Assembly (NCBI GenBank): GCA_024760905.1
Contig: CM045737.1
Location: 19,474,348 to 19,538,347, forward strand
Length of the DNA: 64,000 bases
Source of the DNA: Plotosus lineatus
Taxonomy: Eukaryota > Chordata > Actinopteri > Siluriformes > Plotosidae
Direction of reading: 5' to 3'
How positions within the stretch are numbered: position 1 is the first letter of the stretch; every line of letters begins with the position of its first letter. The notes beneath the pieces were generated by a model that saw only the letters and a list, made by a program, of their open reading frames with translations, was not told the DNA's origin and made no database searches. Below are positions 54,261-64,000 of this stretch, one piece after another. A program made the translations under genes and the position numbers.

Positions 54261-55715
54261 CAACACATTTAAATGTATTCTCATTCTATTCTGGATACAG
54301 GTGCATTCTGCATTCTATTTCTGGATTGCAATCATGCACTGCACAGTAGTCAGTTTTAAGTCTGGTTCCTCCAACTTTTAAAAAACAATAATTATTGCAA
54401 TACAAGCAAATAGTCCAGCAAGTAAGAGGAATGTCCTTGATTCAGCTGTGACATCAAATTAGGATGCCACAGTCAATCCCTCATTTTTGCTTGAAATTGC
54501 CTGTGGCTTACAGTTTATTAGGGCCAGTTCACCTAACGACATCTATTTTCTGCACGCCATATTCACACTGAGGAAGTAAACTGTGAGATGGTTGAACTGC
54601 TGTATGGGTATAATGATGGCAGTTCTGTAAACTCTGGACTTTTTCCATGCTTCAATCAGGCTCTGTGCAGCAGAGTGGCTCGCCAATGCCTTGATTCAAT
54701 TCCAGACATACATCTCAAAGTAAAAAAAGGAAAAATGGGCAATCAGTGTACCTAGAAATGGTAACAATCCTGAATGAATCAAACACCAATCTAGCCTACT
54801 CTTACCATAGACTAGCTCTTTTTTAACTGATATGAAATCTCTGTAGAATAAAGAAATGATCAGTGGATTTGGTAGTGAGGTTGGGAATCTTCCTGGCTCA
54901 ATCCTCAGCACAGATCACCATCTGCACTGTTTTTTTTGTTTTTTTTTTTTTTGCATTCTTCCTGAATTCTTATATGTTTAAGTGGGCTTCCTCTAGATTC
55001 TCCAGTTTTATATCACTTTCTAAAAACAATCAGATAGATGGACCGGCCATATTAAAATTACAATTGTGAATATGTTAAAAATGGAGAGGCCGACCCTCTC
55101 CTATCATGTGATCAATGTTACAAGGACTGGCTCCAAATTCACCATAATGAATTATAAAGTGGTTACTGAAAATGAATTTTTTAAATTATTATTATTTTGC
55201 CATATATTCTCCCTAAATTAGTCAAATTTCCACCTACCACTCTTTTCTGTGTTATGCAAGCATACAGTACTTGTTATGCTATTTACCCTCGTCTACATAT
55301 TCTCCAGAGTATGCTGATGATTGTTGAGCATTACTTTGATTGATAATACAGAGGTTGTAGACCAGAGCCTATTTCAGTGTTGCTTCATTGAGTGAACACT
55401 TTTCAGACTATAGAGTGAAGATTTTAGACTATAAGGAGCATCAAAATATGCACGAGTGATTATAGAGTAACTGTTAAGGAGCTCTATGGTGTTAGTTATG
55501 AAATACATAGCATTTCATATAGCCATTTGGCTCTTCATGGTAATTGAATAAACAATAATAAATGATGTTGCGTTTCTGGCTCTGCAGAAATGTAATGACA
55601 AAAGAAATTTAACGTAAATTAAAGAAATTTAATTGTTGAGTTTTCTTTCTGCGGTGATCTGCTGCGGTCCTTGATACTTACTTTGTTTGTTTTAGCGTCA
55701 TAATAATCTCTTTCA
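54261..55715. other. Intron sequence without recognised features
   Basis: About 1.5 kb, AT-rich with a T tract near 54930-54950. Nothing recognised. Confidence 0.45.
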
Positions 55716-56030
55716 GGACAGTGGTGGCCTGATGGTAAGGTTCTGGATCACTGATCCTAAGGTTGGGGGTTCAAGCCCCACTCTCAATGGATGGTAACTG
55801 TCTCCTCAGTGCAGATAACTGGGTTATCAAAGACCGGCCATGTCTCTCACTGTCTATGGTGTGAGGCTGTAAACGAACCATTACTGACGTTCGCAAAGAG
55901 TAGGCCTCATGTTTCTGCCCTGCAATGGAGCTGTCCAGGGTGTACTCCGCCCTTGCCCAGAGTCAGCTGAGATGGGCGCCAGCCTCCCCGTGACCCTAAT
56001 TAGGATTAAGTGGTTCAGTGAATGAATGAG
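55716..56030 (+). mobile_element. tRNA-headed SINE with V-type tail
   Basis: The head reads ACAGTGGTGGCCTGATGGTA and GGTTCAAGCCCC. The body reads AACTGGGTTATCAAAGACCG, CATGTCTCTCACTGTCTATG and GCAAAGAGTAGGCCTCATG. It then switches to CCCTGCAATGGAGCTGTCCA and the complete V-type tail ending ATTAGGATTAAGTGGTTCAG, GAATGAATGAG. Confidence 0.85.
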
Positions 56031-56069
56031 TACAGTAATCTCTTTCAATATGTACACATCTGTTCCCTT

Positions 56070-56109
56070 GTGGGAAATTATTGCTTCTGCATTTAAGCCG
56101 TCCAAAGTG

Positions 56110-56147
<38 letters not shown>

Positions 56148-56290
56148 TGAAGCAGTGGGCTGCCACACACATTTGGGGTGCACTTGGTGTTAGGTGCCTG
56201 GTGTTAGGGGTGTTTGTCATGAACGTAGAGAAAGGGAAGTTAAACTGGCAACTGAAGACTTGATTGTGACCGTTAACACTAGATAACCAC
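56070..56290 (-). repeat. SINE family 3 copy with embedded (CA)n
   Basis: Reads TTGTGGGAAATTATTGCTTC, CCGTCCAAAGTGAACACACA, then CA repeats (56111-56144), then GCAGTGGGCTGCCACACACA, GTTAGGTGCC and ATGAACGTAGAGAAAGGGAAG. Confidence 0.55.
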
Positions 56291-56873
56291 CAGGGGCAGT
56301 GTTTAACATCTGAATTGTGTCCACTGTATGTGCGTCAATGTACTGTAAGTTCTGTTTGGTGGTTTCTTCACAGGAAATAAGCAGATTAAAATGTGAACAC
56401 ACTCCACTTTGTTGGCCAGAACACATGTGGTTAATGTTTCGGCTGTCCACTGAAAAACATATGTAGACTGGGCCTAACAGATTGAGTACAAATTGTGTGC
56501 AGTCATACAGTCGCTTGAAGTAAACTTAAAATTCTTGGAACAGCCACGGCTTCTAAATTGAGGAAATGTAATAAGCAAAGCAGAGCTGAGCTGTACATAC
56601 ACTGGAATCTAGGATTGTGAATAACAGCTGTCACATTCCAATATCCAATTTATCTTGCACACTGAATCTTTCAATGACTGTGTGTAAAAGTCTGAAAAAT
56701 AGGCACTTGTTTATATGGGCCAGTAATAGACCTCAGTGCACTCAAGATACAGGCCAACGTTTGGAAGCTACTCTGAAATACTTGTCAAGCTACAGGACAA
56801 GCTTCCCGTGAACCACGTTACAGCCGTACTCACTGTTTGATGTGGTAGCTCTGGATTCTGTCAGGCTAGAGGG

Positions 56874-56875
<2 letters not shown>
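56291..56875. other. Intron sequence without recognised features
   Basis: Nothing recognised. Confidence 0.45.

Positions 56876-56912
<37 letters not shown>
56876..56912 (+). repeat. (TTA)n microsatellite
   Basis: About twelve TTA units. Confidence 0.95.
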
Positions 56913-57133
56913 TTATGAAGGTACTTGTTTTTCTTCACTCGTTCATGTATTTACTTTGCACACACTTTATAGGGTATTTAGTTTTTCTATTTCTAAGACA
57001 GTTTTAGTAAGAAGCAGCGATTAGATGAAACGTAGCCATATACTGTTAATGGGTATACAGAAATCAGCATATCATTTACTAACATTTATTTGTCTGTTTG
57101 CAGGAAGTTCTTTTTATTTTAGATTAGTGAATG

Positions 57134-57464
57134 CAGGGGTCACCAACCTATTTGAAACTGAGAGCTACTTCTTGGGTACCAATTAATGGAAAGGGAAACC
57201 AGGTCGATACGCACCTCTGAAATTACAAATTTGCTCAATTTACCTATAATTATATGTTATTATTAATAATTAATGATATTCATCTATGTGAAGATATTGA
57301 TTTGATTTAAAAGGATATACAAAAAAATTAGATGCAGCTCAATGGAGAGTGACGCGATGGAGCCGTGGGCCTGTCCTAAAAATAGCAGTGAACGGGGCCG
57401 CGGGCAACTTAAATTGTCCTTGCGGGCTACTTGGTGCCCACGGGCGCCACGTTGGTGATCCCTG
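57134..57464 (+). mobile_element. Short non-autonomous hAT element (MITE)
   Basis: The left end reads CAGGGGTCACCAACC and the right end CACGTTGGTGATCCCTG, inverted repeats of the hAT type. The flanks are AGTGAATG (57126-57133) and AGCTAATG (57465-57472), an 8-base duplication with two changes. No coding capacity. Confidence 0.8.
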
Positions 57465-57585
57465 AGCTAATGTCTAATCCGTTAAACTAAATATTAGAGT
57501 TAGGCTGACACCTAACGCTATCATTTCTCATCACCCCCTAATCTGTCTAGGTAGTCTACAACAGCAGCAGCAACAACAACAACAT

Positions 57586-57592
57586 ATTAATA

Positions 57593-57640
<48 letters not shown>
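57586..57640 (+). repeat. (AAT)n microsatellite with interruptions
   Basis: AATAATGATAATGATAATAA-type repeats continuing for about 55 bases. Confidence 0.93.
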
Positions 57641-57642
<2 letters not shown>

Positions 57643-57644
<2 letters not shown>

Positions 57645-57796
57645 GGAGTGGGCATAGTGCTTAGCACATATGCCTCACAGCAAGGAAGTCCTGGGTTTGA
57701 GTCGTAGGCTCAGCCTTTCTGTGTGGAGTTTTCTGGTTCTCCTTGTGCCCGTATGGGTTTCTTCCCAGTACTCCAGTTTCCTTCCACAGACCAAAT
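57643..57796 (+). repeat. SINE family 1 head and body
   Basis: Reads GTGGGCATAGTGCTTAGCAC, CACAGCAAGGAAGTCCTGGG, TTTGAGTCGTAGGCTCAGCC and TCTGTGTGGAGTTTTCTGGT. Confidence 0.72.
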
Positions 57797-58044
57797 GAAA
57801 ATTAAGGGTGTAACAGGACCTCAGTATTTGAAAAACAAATAATTTTCCTGATTACATCTAACATTAATATAGACATTGATAAATTATACAAATTATATAT
57901 CATGCAAAAATATTAAAATCTCAATTCTATTTGGAAGATCAGTATTTGTCTACTCAACTTACAGAAAATGTGCACCAGTTTCCAGAGAAAGTAAATGATA
58001 ACTCTAGCACATTAGTCAATAGAGTGACTCTCATCAGGAACATG

Positions 58045-58047
<3 letters not shown>

Positions 58048-58140
<93 letters not shown>
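58048..58140 (+). repeat. (CA)n microsatellite, about 46 units
   Basis: The longest uninterrupted dinucleotide array in the window. Confidence 0.98.
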
Positions 58141-58142
<2 letters not shown>

Positions 58143-59199
58143 TGTCCCCGTAAGATGTATTCAGCACACTTCATATGTGCAAAGTTGGCATGGCATGTCC
58201 ACAGATGGATGTCCGCTCTCACAACAGAAGGGTTGCTTGATGATGAGACTGAATAAATTTGCGCAAAATGTTAAAAAGAAGTTATCAAAAATGAACATTG
58301 TCTGTCTGTCATTGCCGATTATTATCTGGTGTCCCTGATGTCAGAGGATGAAGAAACAGTCATTGAAGGGTTTTTAAGACATGTTCTAAACCAGACTTAA
58401 ACAGGATTTTAAGCAAACCATATCCTCAGAAGCTTTCATATTATATATTATATTATAAGCCTTATTTTTCATTTTTATGTTTTTTCAGCCATGCATGTGT
58501 TTGACATGTATTAGAATCAAAGATAATGATTATGTTCCTCTACAGTCAGTCTTTGTTTTTGTAATTTAATGTCAATTTCATTTTAAAAAATCCTGTTTAT
58601 AGAGGAAGTATGTTTATTATCCATCGTCAGTAGCAAATGGAGTTTGAGCAGCAGTCGTCCTCTTTGTGATATTATCCAGTACCTGCATGTTCTTTTTTAT
58701 CTGTTTCCTGTTTTACTCATTTGTTCCTGAATGCATTCCTCAAAGAAACCACACTTGTGTCCAGAATCATTTAAACTATCTCTTCAGGCTGGACTCTGCA
58801 ACATCTCAGTCAGGATCTGTTTTATTTTTGCTTAGTAGAAACGAGGCATGGGGGCTGGAGGTGGGTTGGAAAGGAAAAATGTGTTCAACTGTTCACAATA
58901 CCACAACATAAATTATTTATCGTCTTCAGTCCTTTCTAGAAAAATGGAATAGCCAACATGTCGCCACTTTGTGGAATCTGATGTTATTGCTCCCTGAGAT
59001 GAAGCCTGTAGAAACTTTCTTGCAGCTTTAGGAATTATTATTCTGCAGAGATTAGGAACCACATCCAAGAAAACAAGCAACCATAATAGTGAGACTAAAA
59101 TGAAAAGTACTGTTCAACTCCGAGACTTTACAACAATTTTATACAGTATTTGGAGAGCCGTTGCATTTTATGGACATTTTATCATAATTTATGACAATT
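58141..59199. other. Intron sequence without recognised features
   Basis: Nothing recognised. Confidence 0.45.
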
Positions 59200-59634
59200 T
59201 GAAAGGAAAAGTATACAAGACGGTGGTGAGGCCAGCGATGTTGTATGGTTTAGAAACAGTGGCCCTGGGGAAAAGACAGGAGGCAGAGCTGGAGGTAGCA
59301 GAGATGAAAATGTTGAGGTTCTCTTTGGGAGTAACGAGGATGGATAGGATCAGGAATGAGTACATCAGAGGGACAGCACATGTAAGAGGTTTTGGAGACA
59401 AAGTCAGAGAGGCTAGATTGAGATGGTTTGGACATGTACAGAGGAGGGATAGTGAGTATATTGGTAGTAGGATGCTGAGGTTGAAACTACCAGGCAGAAG
59501 GCCTAGAGGAAGACCAAAGAGAAGATTTATGGATGTGGTGAAGGAGGACATGAAGGTAGTTGGCGTAAGAGGAGAAGATGCAGAGGACAGGGTGCGATAG
59601 AGGCGGATGGTTTGCTGTGGCGACCCCTGAAGGG
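59200..59634 (+). mobile_element. 5'-truncated RTE LINE copy (shortest)
   Basis: Begins in KGKVYKTVVRPAMLYGLETV and continues open through GVTRMDRIRNEYIRG, REARLRWFGHVQRRDS and GRRPRGRPKRRFMDVVKEDM to a stop at 59598. It ends GCGACCCCTGAAGGG without the GCCGAAAGG tail. No clear target duplication. The frame is uninterrupted but encodes only the C-terminal domain. Confidence 0.85.
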
Positions 59635-59994
59635 GGTTCTTACAATGATTACAAAATGTTCTTACATTTTATTTTACGTATTTCAAATTTATATAAGTTG
59701 CAATAATGCACACCATTTTTTTTTTACCTGAACGTTCTATTTCTGCTTCTCTAAAATAGTTGCAAAGTGAATATATAATGCACATAATGGCAAAATTCAA
59801 TTCATGAAATATATGGACAATTTGCTAAACTGTAAGCACTATGGTTGTAAAAACTGTAAATTCATAATGTACAGTTAGGTGAATCTTACTGTTAAGCACA
59901 TTTTTAAGTTTTGTTTCTCATCCACTTAAGAGTTCTGTTTCACGACAAATATTAAAAAATACTTTTTAACATAACAGCTTTATTAGGAATCAGA

Positions 59995-60244
59995 GGCTAA
60001 CTGGGTTATCAAACGCCGGCCATGTCTCTCACTGTCTATGGTGAGAGGTTCATGTAAAAGAACCATTGCTGACTTTCGTAAAGAGGAGCTGCAAAGCCGT
60101 CAGCGTGTTTCTGCCCCTTGTTAAAGGGTGGGGTCAGGAAGGGCATCTGATGCAAAAACCTACACCAAATCAAACGTGCGAATCAGATGATTCACTGTGG
60201 CGACCCCTGAAAAAACAGAAGGGAAAAGCTGAAAGGAAAAAAAA
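59995..60244 (+). mobile_element. Chimeric SINE with RTE tail, head truncated (copy 2)
   Basis: Starts at GCTAACTGGGTTATCAAACG. It passes GAACCATTGCTGACTTTCGT and GCAAAGCCGTCAGCGTGTTT. It then enters the RTE-like tail: GGTCAGGAAGGGCATCTGATG, TGATTCACTGTGGCGACCCC and AAAGCTGAAAGGAAAAAA. Confidence 0.83.
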
Positions 60245-60576
60245 CAATATATGAAACAACAATAGCAGAACGATTTGACTAAAATAAAATAGATAAATTA
60301 ATAAACTTATACAAAATTGAAAATTTTCACACCCTGGTGTGGATATATCTTTAAAATGTTCTGTTTTGGAGACATTTCAGAATGCTACATGTAAAACCCC
60401 TAGCACACATGTTGTATCACAGATATAAAACAGGTCAATCACAATAATTTGGGCAAATTCCAAGGAGAGTTTTGTGTGTGTGTTGAAAAAACTCGCCAGT
60501 TTTGTGACGGAAAATGCCATTTCCTTCGTTTTAAGTTTTGAACATTTCTTGAATTTGTTCAACAATTAAGCTTAAT

Positions 60577-60882
60577 TGCTGGTGGCGTAGTGGTTAGGGT
60601 GCTGCACTCATGATCGGGAGGTTGTGTGTTCAAATCCCAGTTAGACCCCCACTGTGCTAAGACCCCTGGGCAAGGTCTCGAACACAAGTGTGCCTCTGTT
60701 CACACAGCAGTATAAATGGTACCAGTAAAAATATACTGGGAAGGTAACCCGCAATGGTTTAGCGTCCCATCCAGGAGGAGCTGAACTTCTAATCGCTTAA
60801 TGCTATTGAAACCGGGGATAAGCACCGGTCCGATGAGCCACTATGGCTCAGGTGTAATATTCAACATCCTGTACCTGTTACA

Positions 60883-60883
<1 letters not shown>
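60577..60883 (+). mobile_element. SINE family 2 copy (plus strand)
   Basis: The head reads TGGTGGCGTAGTGGTTAGGG (A box) and GTGTTCAAATCCCAG (B box). The body reads CACTGTGCTAAGACCCCTGG, GTATAAATGGTACCAG and GGGAAGGTAACCCGCAATGG. The tail reads CACCGGTCCGATGAGCCACT and ATGGCTCAGGTGTAATATTC. It is followed by an AT array. Confidence 0.8.

Positions 60884-60884
<1 letters not shown>

Positions 60885-60928
<44 letters not shown>
60885..60928 (+). repeat. (AT)n microsatellite, perfect palindrome
   Basis: About 44 bases of alternating AT directly after a SINE. Confidence 0.96.
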
Positions 60929-60930
<2 letters not shown>

Positions 60931-61680
60931 GACCGATCACAAAAATGGTACATTTTTACAACTACCTGGCTTCAAACTTGAATAAATATTTCCCTGTCCA
61001 AGTTTATTTGTGAATCAGTGCATCAAACTCTTTAGTGCATGACTGGGAGATAATATCATATCAAAATATATATAATAGGGTGAACACAGTTTTTAAAACA
61101 ATTCAAATACTTCCGAGTTTAAACCTTTTTCATTCTCAATTTTGTGACAGCAGAAAGACCTCATTAGTTTCACGTCCGGCTGGGCCTCTGCAAAGGTCTC
61201 CACAGGTCCAAAAACCACATGAATCGGAGCACAGGTGCACGCACAATGAACTACAGAATTTGCGTCTACGTGGCAAAATTGGGAAATAAGTTCCAGTCTG
61301 AAAACGAGATCGATGATATTCGTAACTTTTCCTGTCCACGTTACATGGTGTTGTCCCCTGTGCTCCTACCAGTCACTGACGGATTGGCATTTATTGAGCT
61401 TTGATAATTAAGAAAAGTTGACTAATTACACACTTATTAGCTAAATCTATCATCAGTGAATAGAAGCCGATTTATTCTGTCCATGTTACATACTGACTTT
61501 AAGTCGTCCTTCTGCTAATTTGCTGATGCTACTTCTCCAAGGAATATTATTCTGCATCTACCATCTTTAATGCATATTGACCTAATACATTAAAATGGAA
61601 TTTTTTTATATAAAACTGCAGAAAATGTAAAATATCAGTGTCACACATTTCAGTACAAGTTTTGTGATTTGACAACCTGT
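60929..61680. other. Intron sequence without recognised features
   Basis: Nothing recognised. Confidence 0.45.
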
Positions 61681-61752
61681 TGAGAGTGGGGCTTGAACCC
61701 CCAACCTTAGAATCAGTGATCCAGCACCTTTACCACCAGACCACGACAACTT
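61681..61752 (-). repeat. Isolated tRNA-like SINE head, minus strand
   Basis: Reversed, it contains GTCGTGGTCTGGTGGTAAAG (A box) and GGTTGGGGGTTCAAGCCCCA (B box), the head of the chimeric SINE only. Confidence 0.75.
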
Positions 61753-61974
61753 ACAGCATTCATTTCACATTCATATGAAATGTCCGATTTGACTTACAGA
61801 TTCTGCGTATTTTCGTCATGACAGACAAACAACACATATTTTGTTGGTAAACACAACTATACAGCTTTCACTTGATCCAATCCAACATTAGTCCTTTCTG
61901 TTTAAACTCCAATACATTCAAGAAAAAAATGCAGGTTAATGTTATATAAAGGTAAATAAAGGTAAATGGTTATG

Positions 61975-62325
61975 AATGGCAGTGGTGGTCTAGTGGATAG
62001 GGGGCAGGATCGCTGATCCTAAGGTTAGGGGTTCGAGTCCCCACAGGGTTGTCACTATCCCCCCAGTGCAGCTAACTGGGTTATCAAAGGCGGGCCATGT
62101 CTCTCACGGTCTCTGGTGAGAGGTTCATGTAAAAGAACCATTGCTGACTTTCGTAAAGAGTAGCTGCAAAGCCGTCAGCGTGTTTCTGTCCCTTGCTAAA
62201 GGGTTGTGCCAGGAAGGGCATCCGATGTAAAAACCTCTGCCAAATCAAATGTGCGAATCAGATGATTTGCTGTGGCGACTCCCGAGAAAGGGAAAAAGCC
62301 GAAAGGAAAATAAGAAAGCAGATTT
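61975..62325 (+). mobile_element. Chimeric SINE with RTE tail, complete, with target duplication (copy 3)
   Basis: Flanked by GTAAATGGTTATG at 61962-61974 and 62326-62338 (exact 13-base duplication). The head reads GGCAGTGGTGGTCTAGTGGA and GGTTCGAGTCCCC. The body reads AACTGGGTTATCAAAGGCGG, GAACCATTGCTGACTTTCGT and GCAAAGCCGTCAGCGTGTTT. The RTE 5'-like segment reads AGGGTTGTGCCAGGAAGGGC then ATCCGATGTAAAA. The RTE 3'-like segment reads GATTTGCTGTGGCGACTCCC, then AAGCCGAAAGGAAAATAAG. This is the reference copy for the family. Confidence 0.92.
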
Positions 62326-62338
62326 GTAAATGGTTATG

Positions 62339-64000
62339 CATAATGGTTAAAGATAAGAATGTGTTGTTCTAAACAATACCTCAAACAGTAAGCATTGGCA
62401 ATTACTGTGAGCTATCAGGAATAATAAACATTTTGGGGGCATGCTGTTATTGGATTATGATAAGCTTTGGGTTGTAGCATAACACTGTCACTGACTAATT
62501 TCCATGTTAGCATATTGTAATGTGTTTTGTGGATTAAGCAGTTTGGCAAATGAATCAATAGATACTGTGTTTATTACTTACATGGTAATATGCATGACTG
62601 TGGGAATTCATGCTGTATTCAGTAACATGTTCAGATGTGTGATTTATCTTGAATGTCCAGAATAAACAGGGTCAAGGCTTGGCATCAGACCAGTCTTCTC
62701 CCTGATGTTCTAACACTGTGTCCTGAGAAGTGAGTTCAGCATTAGCCACTGCTGATACCGCATGGTTAATGATCAGTCAGCTCATTGCCCTGTCAGGGCC
62801 TGGCATTTTTCCATAGTCTCCTCAGTTGGGATGAGTTTTTCACTTCAATCTTTTCTTTTTTTTTTTTTTTTCCTTCTACCTTTTCTCCTCCTTTGCCTAC
62901 AGCCAAGTTTTATTCAGAGAGGACATACTTTTTTTTCCCACAGGCAAGCAAGGATTGGTTCCAAGATTCATTGCTAGTGCAAGTGTTTTCTGCAGTGCTC
63001 ATCTGGACATATGTGGCATTGTCGCAGTGTGTGTTCTCCCGAGCATAATCAAACTCAGGTTTTCCTCTAAGTGTATTTTTATGTGCTGCATTTAATTTGG
63101 CCTGGTTTCCTGCCTCAAGCTCAAAGAGTATAATGTTTATTGAGGTTCTTGTAAGAACTAATTGCTGGAGAGGAACCATATTTTTATACTGGAGACTCAG
63201 AGTATTAGGTACTAAAACATTTTGAACAGGTTAAAAAGGTGTGATTGAGGCACTACAGCTGTATTATGCAGATGATTTCATAGAAATTACTGCATTGTGT
63301 CAATAAATTTGTAGTTTTGAAATGCCAACAGCAAACATCACTGCCCCCCCCCCCCATAAATACCATGTGGGATTATAAGTACATTTAACCCATTGTGAAG
63401 CAGTGAAACAGCACCCCTTGCCCCCTTGACTTATATAGCTAAACAACAATCCACGTCTCAGTAGGCTGTAGCACGTGCTTACCAGAGCAAAGTAGCTATG
63501 TAGACGTTCCTAGATCCTGCAAAAAAATCTTGCACTGCGCATGTATTTTAACCCATATAGCCAGAGGTCAGGCTGTTCTGATATGGTTAAGAATTCTGGT
63601 GCATGATTTTACCTTATAGAGAAAAAAAGAATTTAATTAATTTAACTTTTTATGTGAACATTAAAAAAACAAGGTATCATTTTCATTCAATTTATCAATT
63701 GAGTCCAAAACTTTTTTTTTTTTTCAATTTTGTGACCAATTTACATTGATTTCACAATCAATATTATTACAACTATATGGTTTTAATGTTGCAACAGAAA
63801 AATGTGGCCGAAGGAAGCGACCATGCATGTGCCTTGATTCCTTCGGCCTGTGGCCAATGCCCTCAGTTTGATTAACACTCCAAATAAATGAGAGGAATAA
63901 GTAATCCATAAGCCATCATTGCCTTCCCACGTGCCCCGTGCTCAGTGAAGCTTTGGCTGACAGTTAACCAATAAAGATTTGACCTTTCTGCAGTGCTGCA
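62339..64000. other. Intron sequence without recognised features
   Basis: About 1.66 kb with T tracts near 62850-62870 and 63713-63724 and a C run near 63347. No repeat family, coding frame or splice-bounded exon recognised. Confidence 0.45.

Noticed and set aside
62762..63180. Possible further exon in overlapping ORFs near 62.8-63.2 kb
   Set aside because: The frames run through T tracts, lack a splice-bounded conserved segment and do not resemble PLC-beta.

Overview
This window is vertebrate nuclear DNA, almost certainly from a teleost fish. It is AT-rich, has long dinucleotide arrays and no bacterial-style gene packing, and carries typical fish repeats: Rex1/Babar-type and RTE-type LINEs, Tc1-like and Tigger/pogo-like DNA transposons, hAT and piggyBac-like non-autonomous elements, and several tRNA-headed SINE families. 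I could not fix the species.

Only two host coding segments are visible. Both are on the + strand and encode consecutive pieces of the N-terminal PH region of a phosphoinositide phospholipase C beta, best matching plcb1. One is a 78-base exon at 3443-3520 and the other a 69-base exon at 46055-46123. Both are phase 0 with canonical AG/GT borders. The window is therefore the end of one intron (1-3442), a complete intron of about 42.5 kb (3521-46054), and at least 17.9 kb of the next intron. I saw no convincing promoter, CpG island, functional RNA gene, CRISPR array or other host gene.

The rest is layered transposon debris. Landmarks from left to right: an eroded hAT-like end (537-1145); Tigger-like copy A (1161-1947); a SINE with target duplication (2942-3295); a tRNA/RTE chimeric SINE (4013-4298); an RTE 3' fragment (4863-5733); a 3.9-kb non-RTE LINE on the minus strand (8442-12315); a Tc1-like element with IR/DR ends (17301-18838); an inverted-repeat element with a 6-unit minisatellite and a captured LINE fragment (21022-21946); a hAT element inserted into a SINE and carrying another SINE (24332-25303); a Rex1/Babar LINE (28312-30186); Tigger-like copies B, E and C (31906-34945); a piggyBac-like TTAA element holding a small Tigger element (35927-37083); and a near full-length RTE (38629-41773) inside Tigger-like copy D (38449-42557). 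Four further RTE fragments lie downstream at 43.9-45.2, 47.4-48.7, 53.4-54.2 and 59.2-59.6 kb.

The most interesting material is the modular relationship between SINEs and LINEs. One tRNA-headed SINE body occurs with two different tails. One of these tails contains both a 5'-UTR-like and a 3'-terminal segment of the resident RTE, which parallels the ruminant Bov-tA/Bov-B arrangement. A third SINE tail matches the 3' end of the 8.4-12.3 kb LINE. The Tigger-like family carries a minisatellite of CCAAT and GC-box motifs and a CA array at a fixed internal position. No intact transposon protein was found. All calls rest on reading the sequence; no database search was run.
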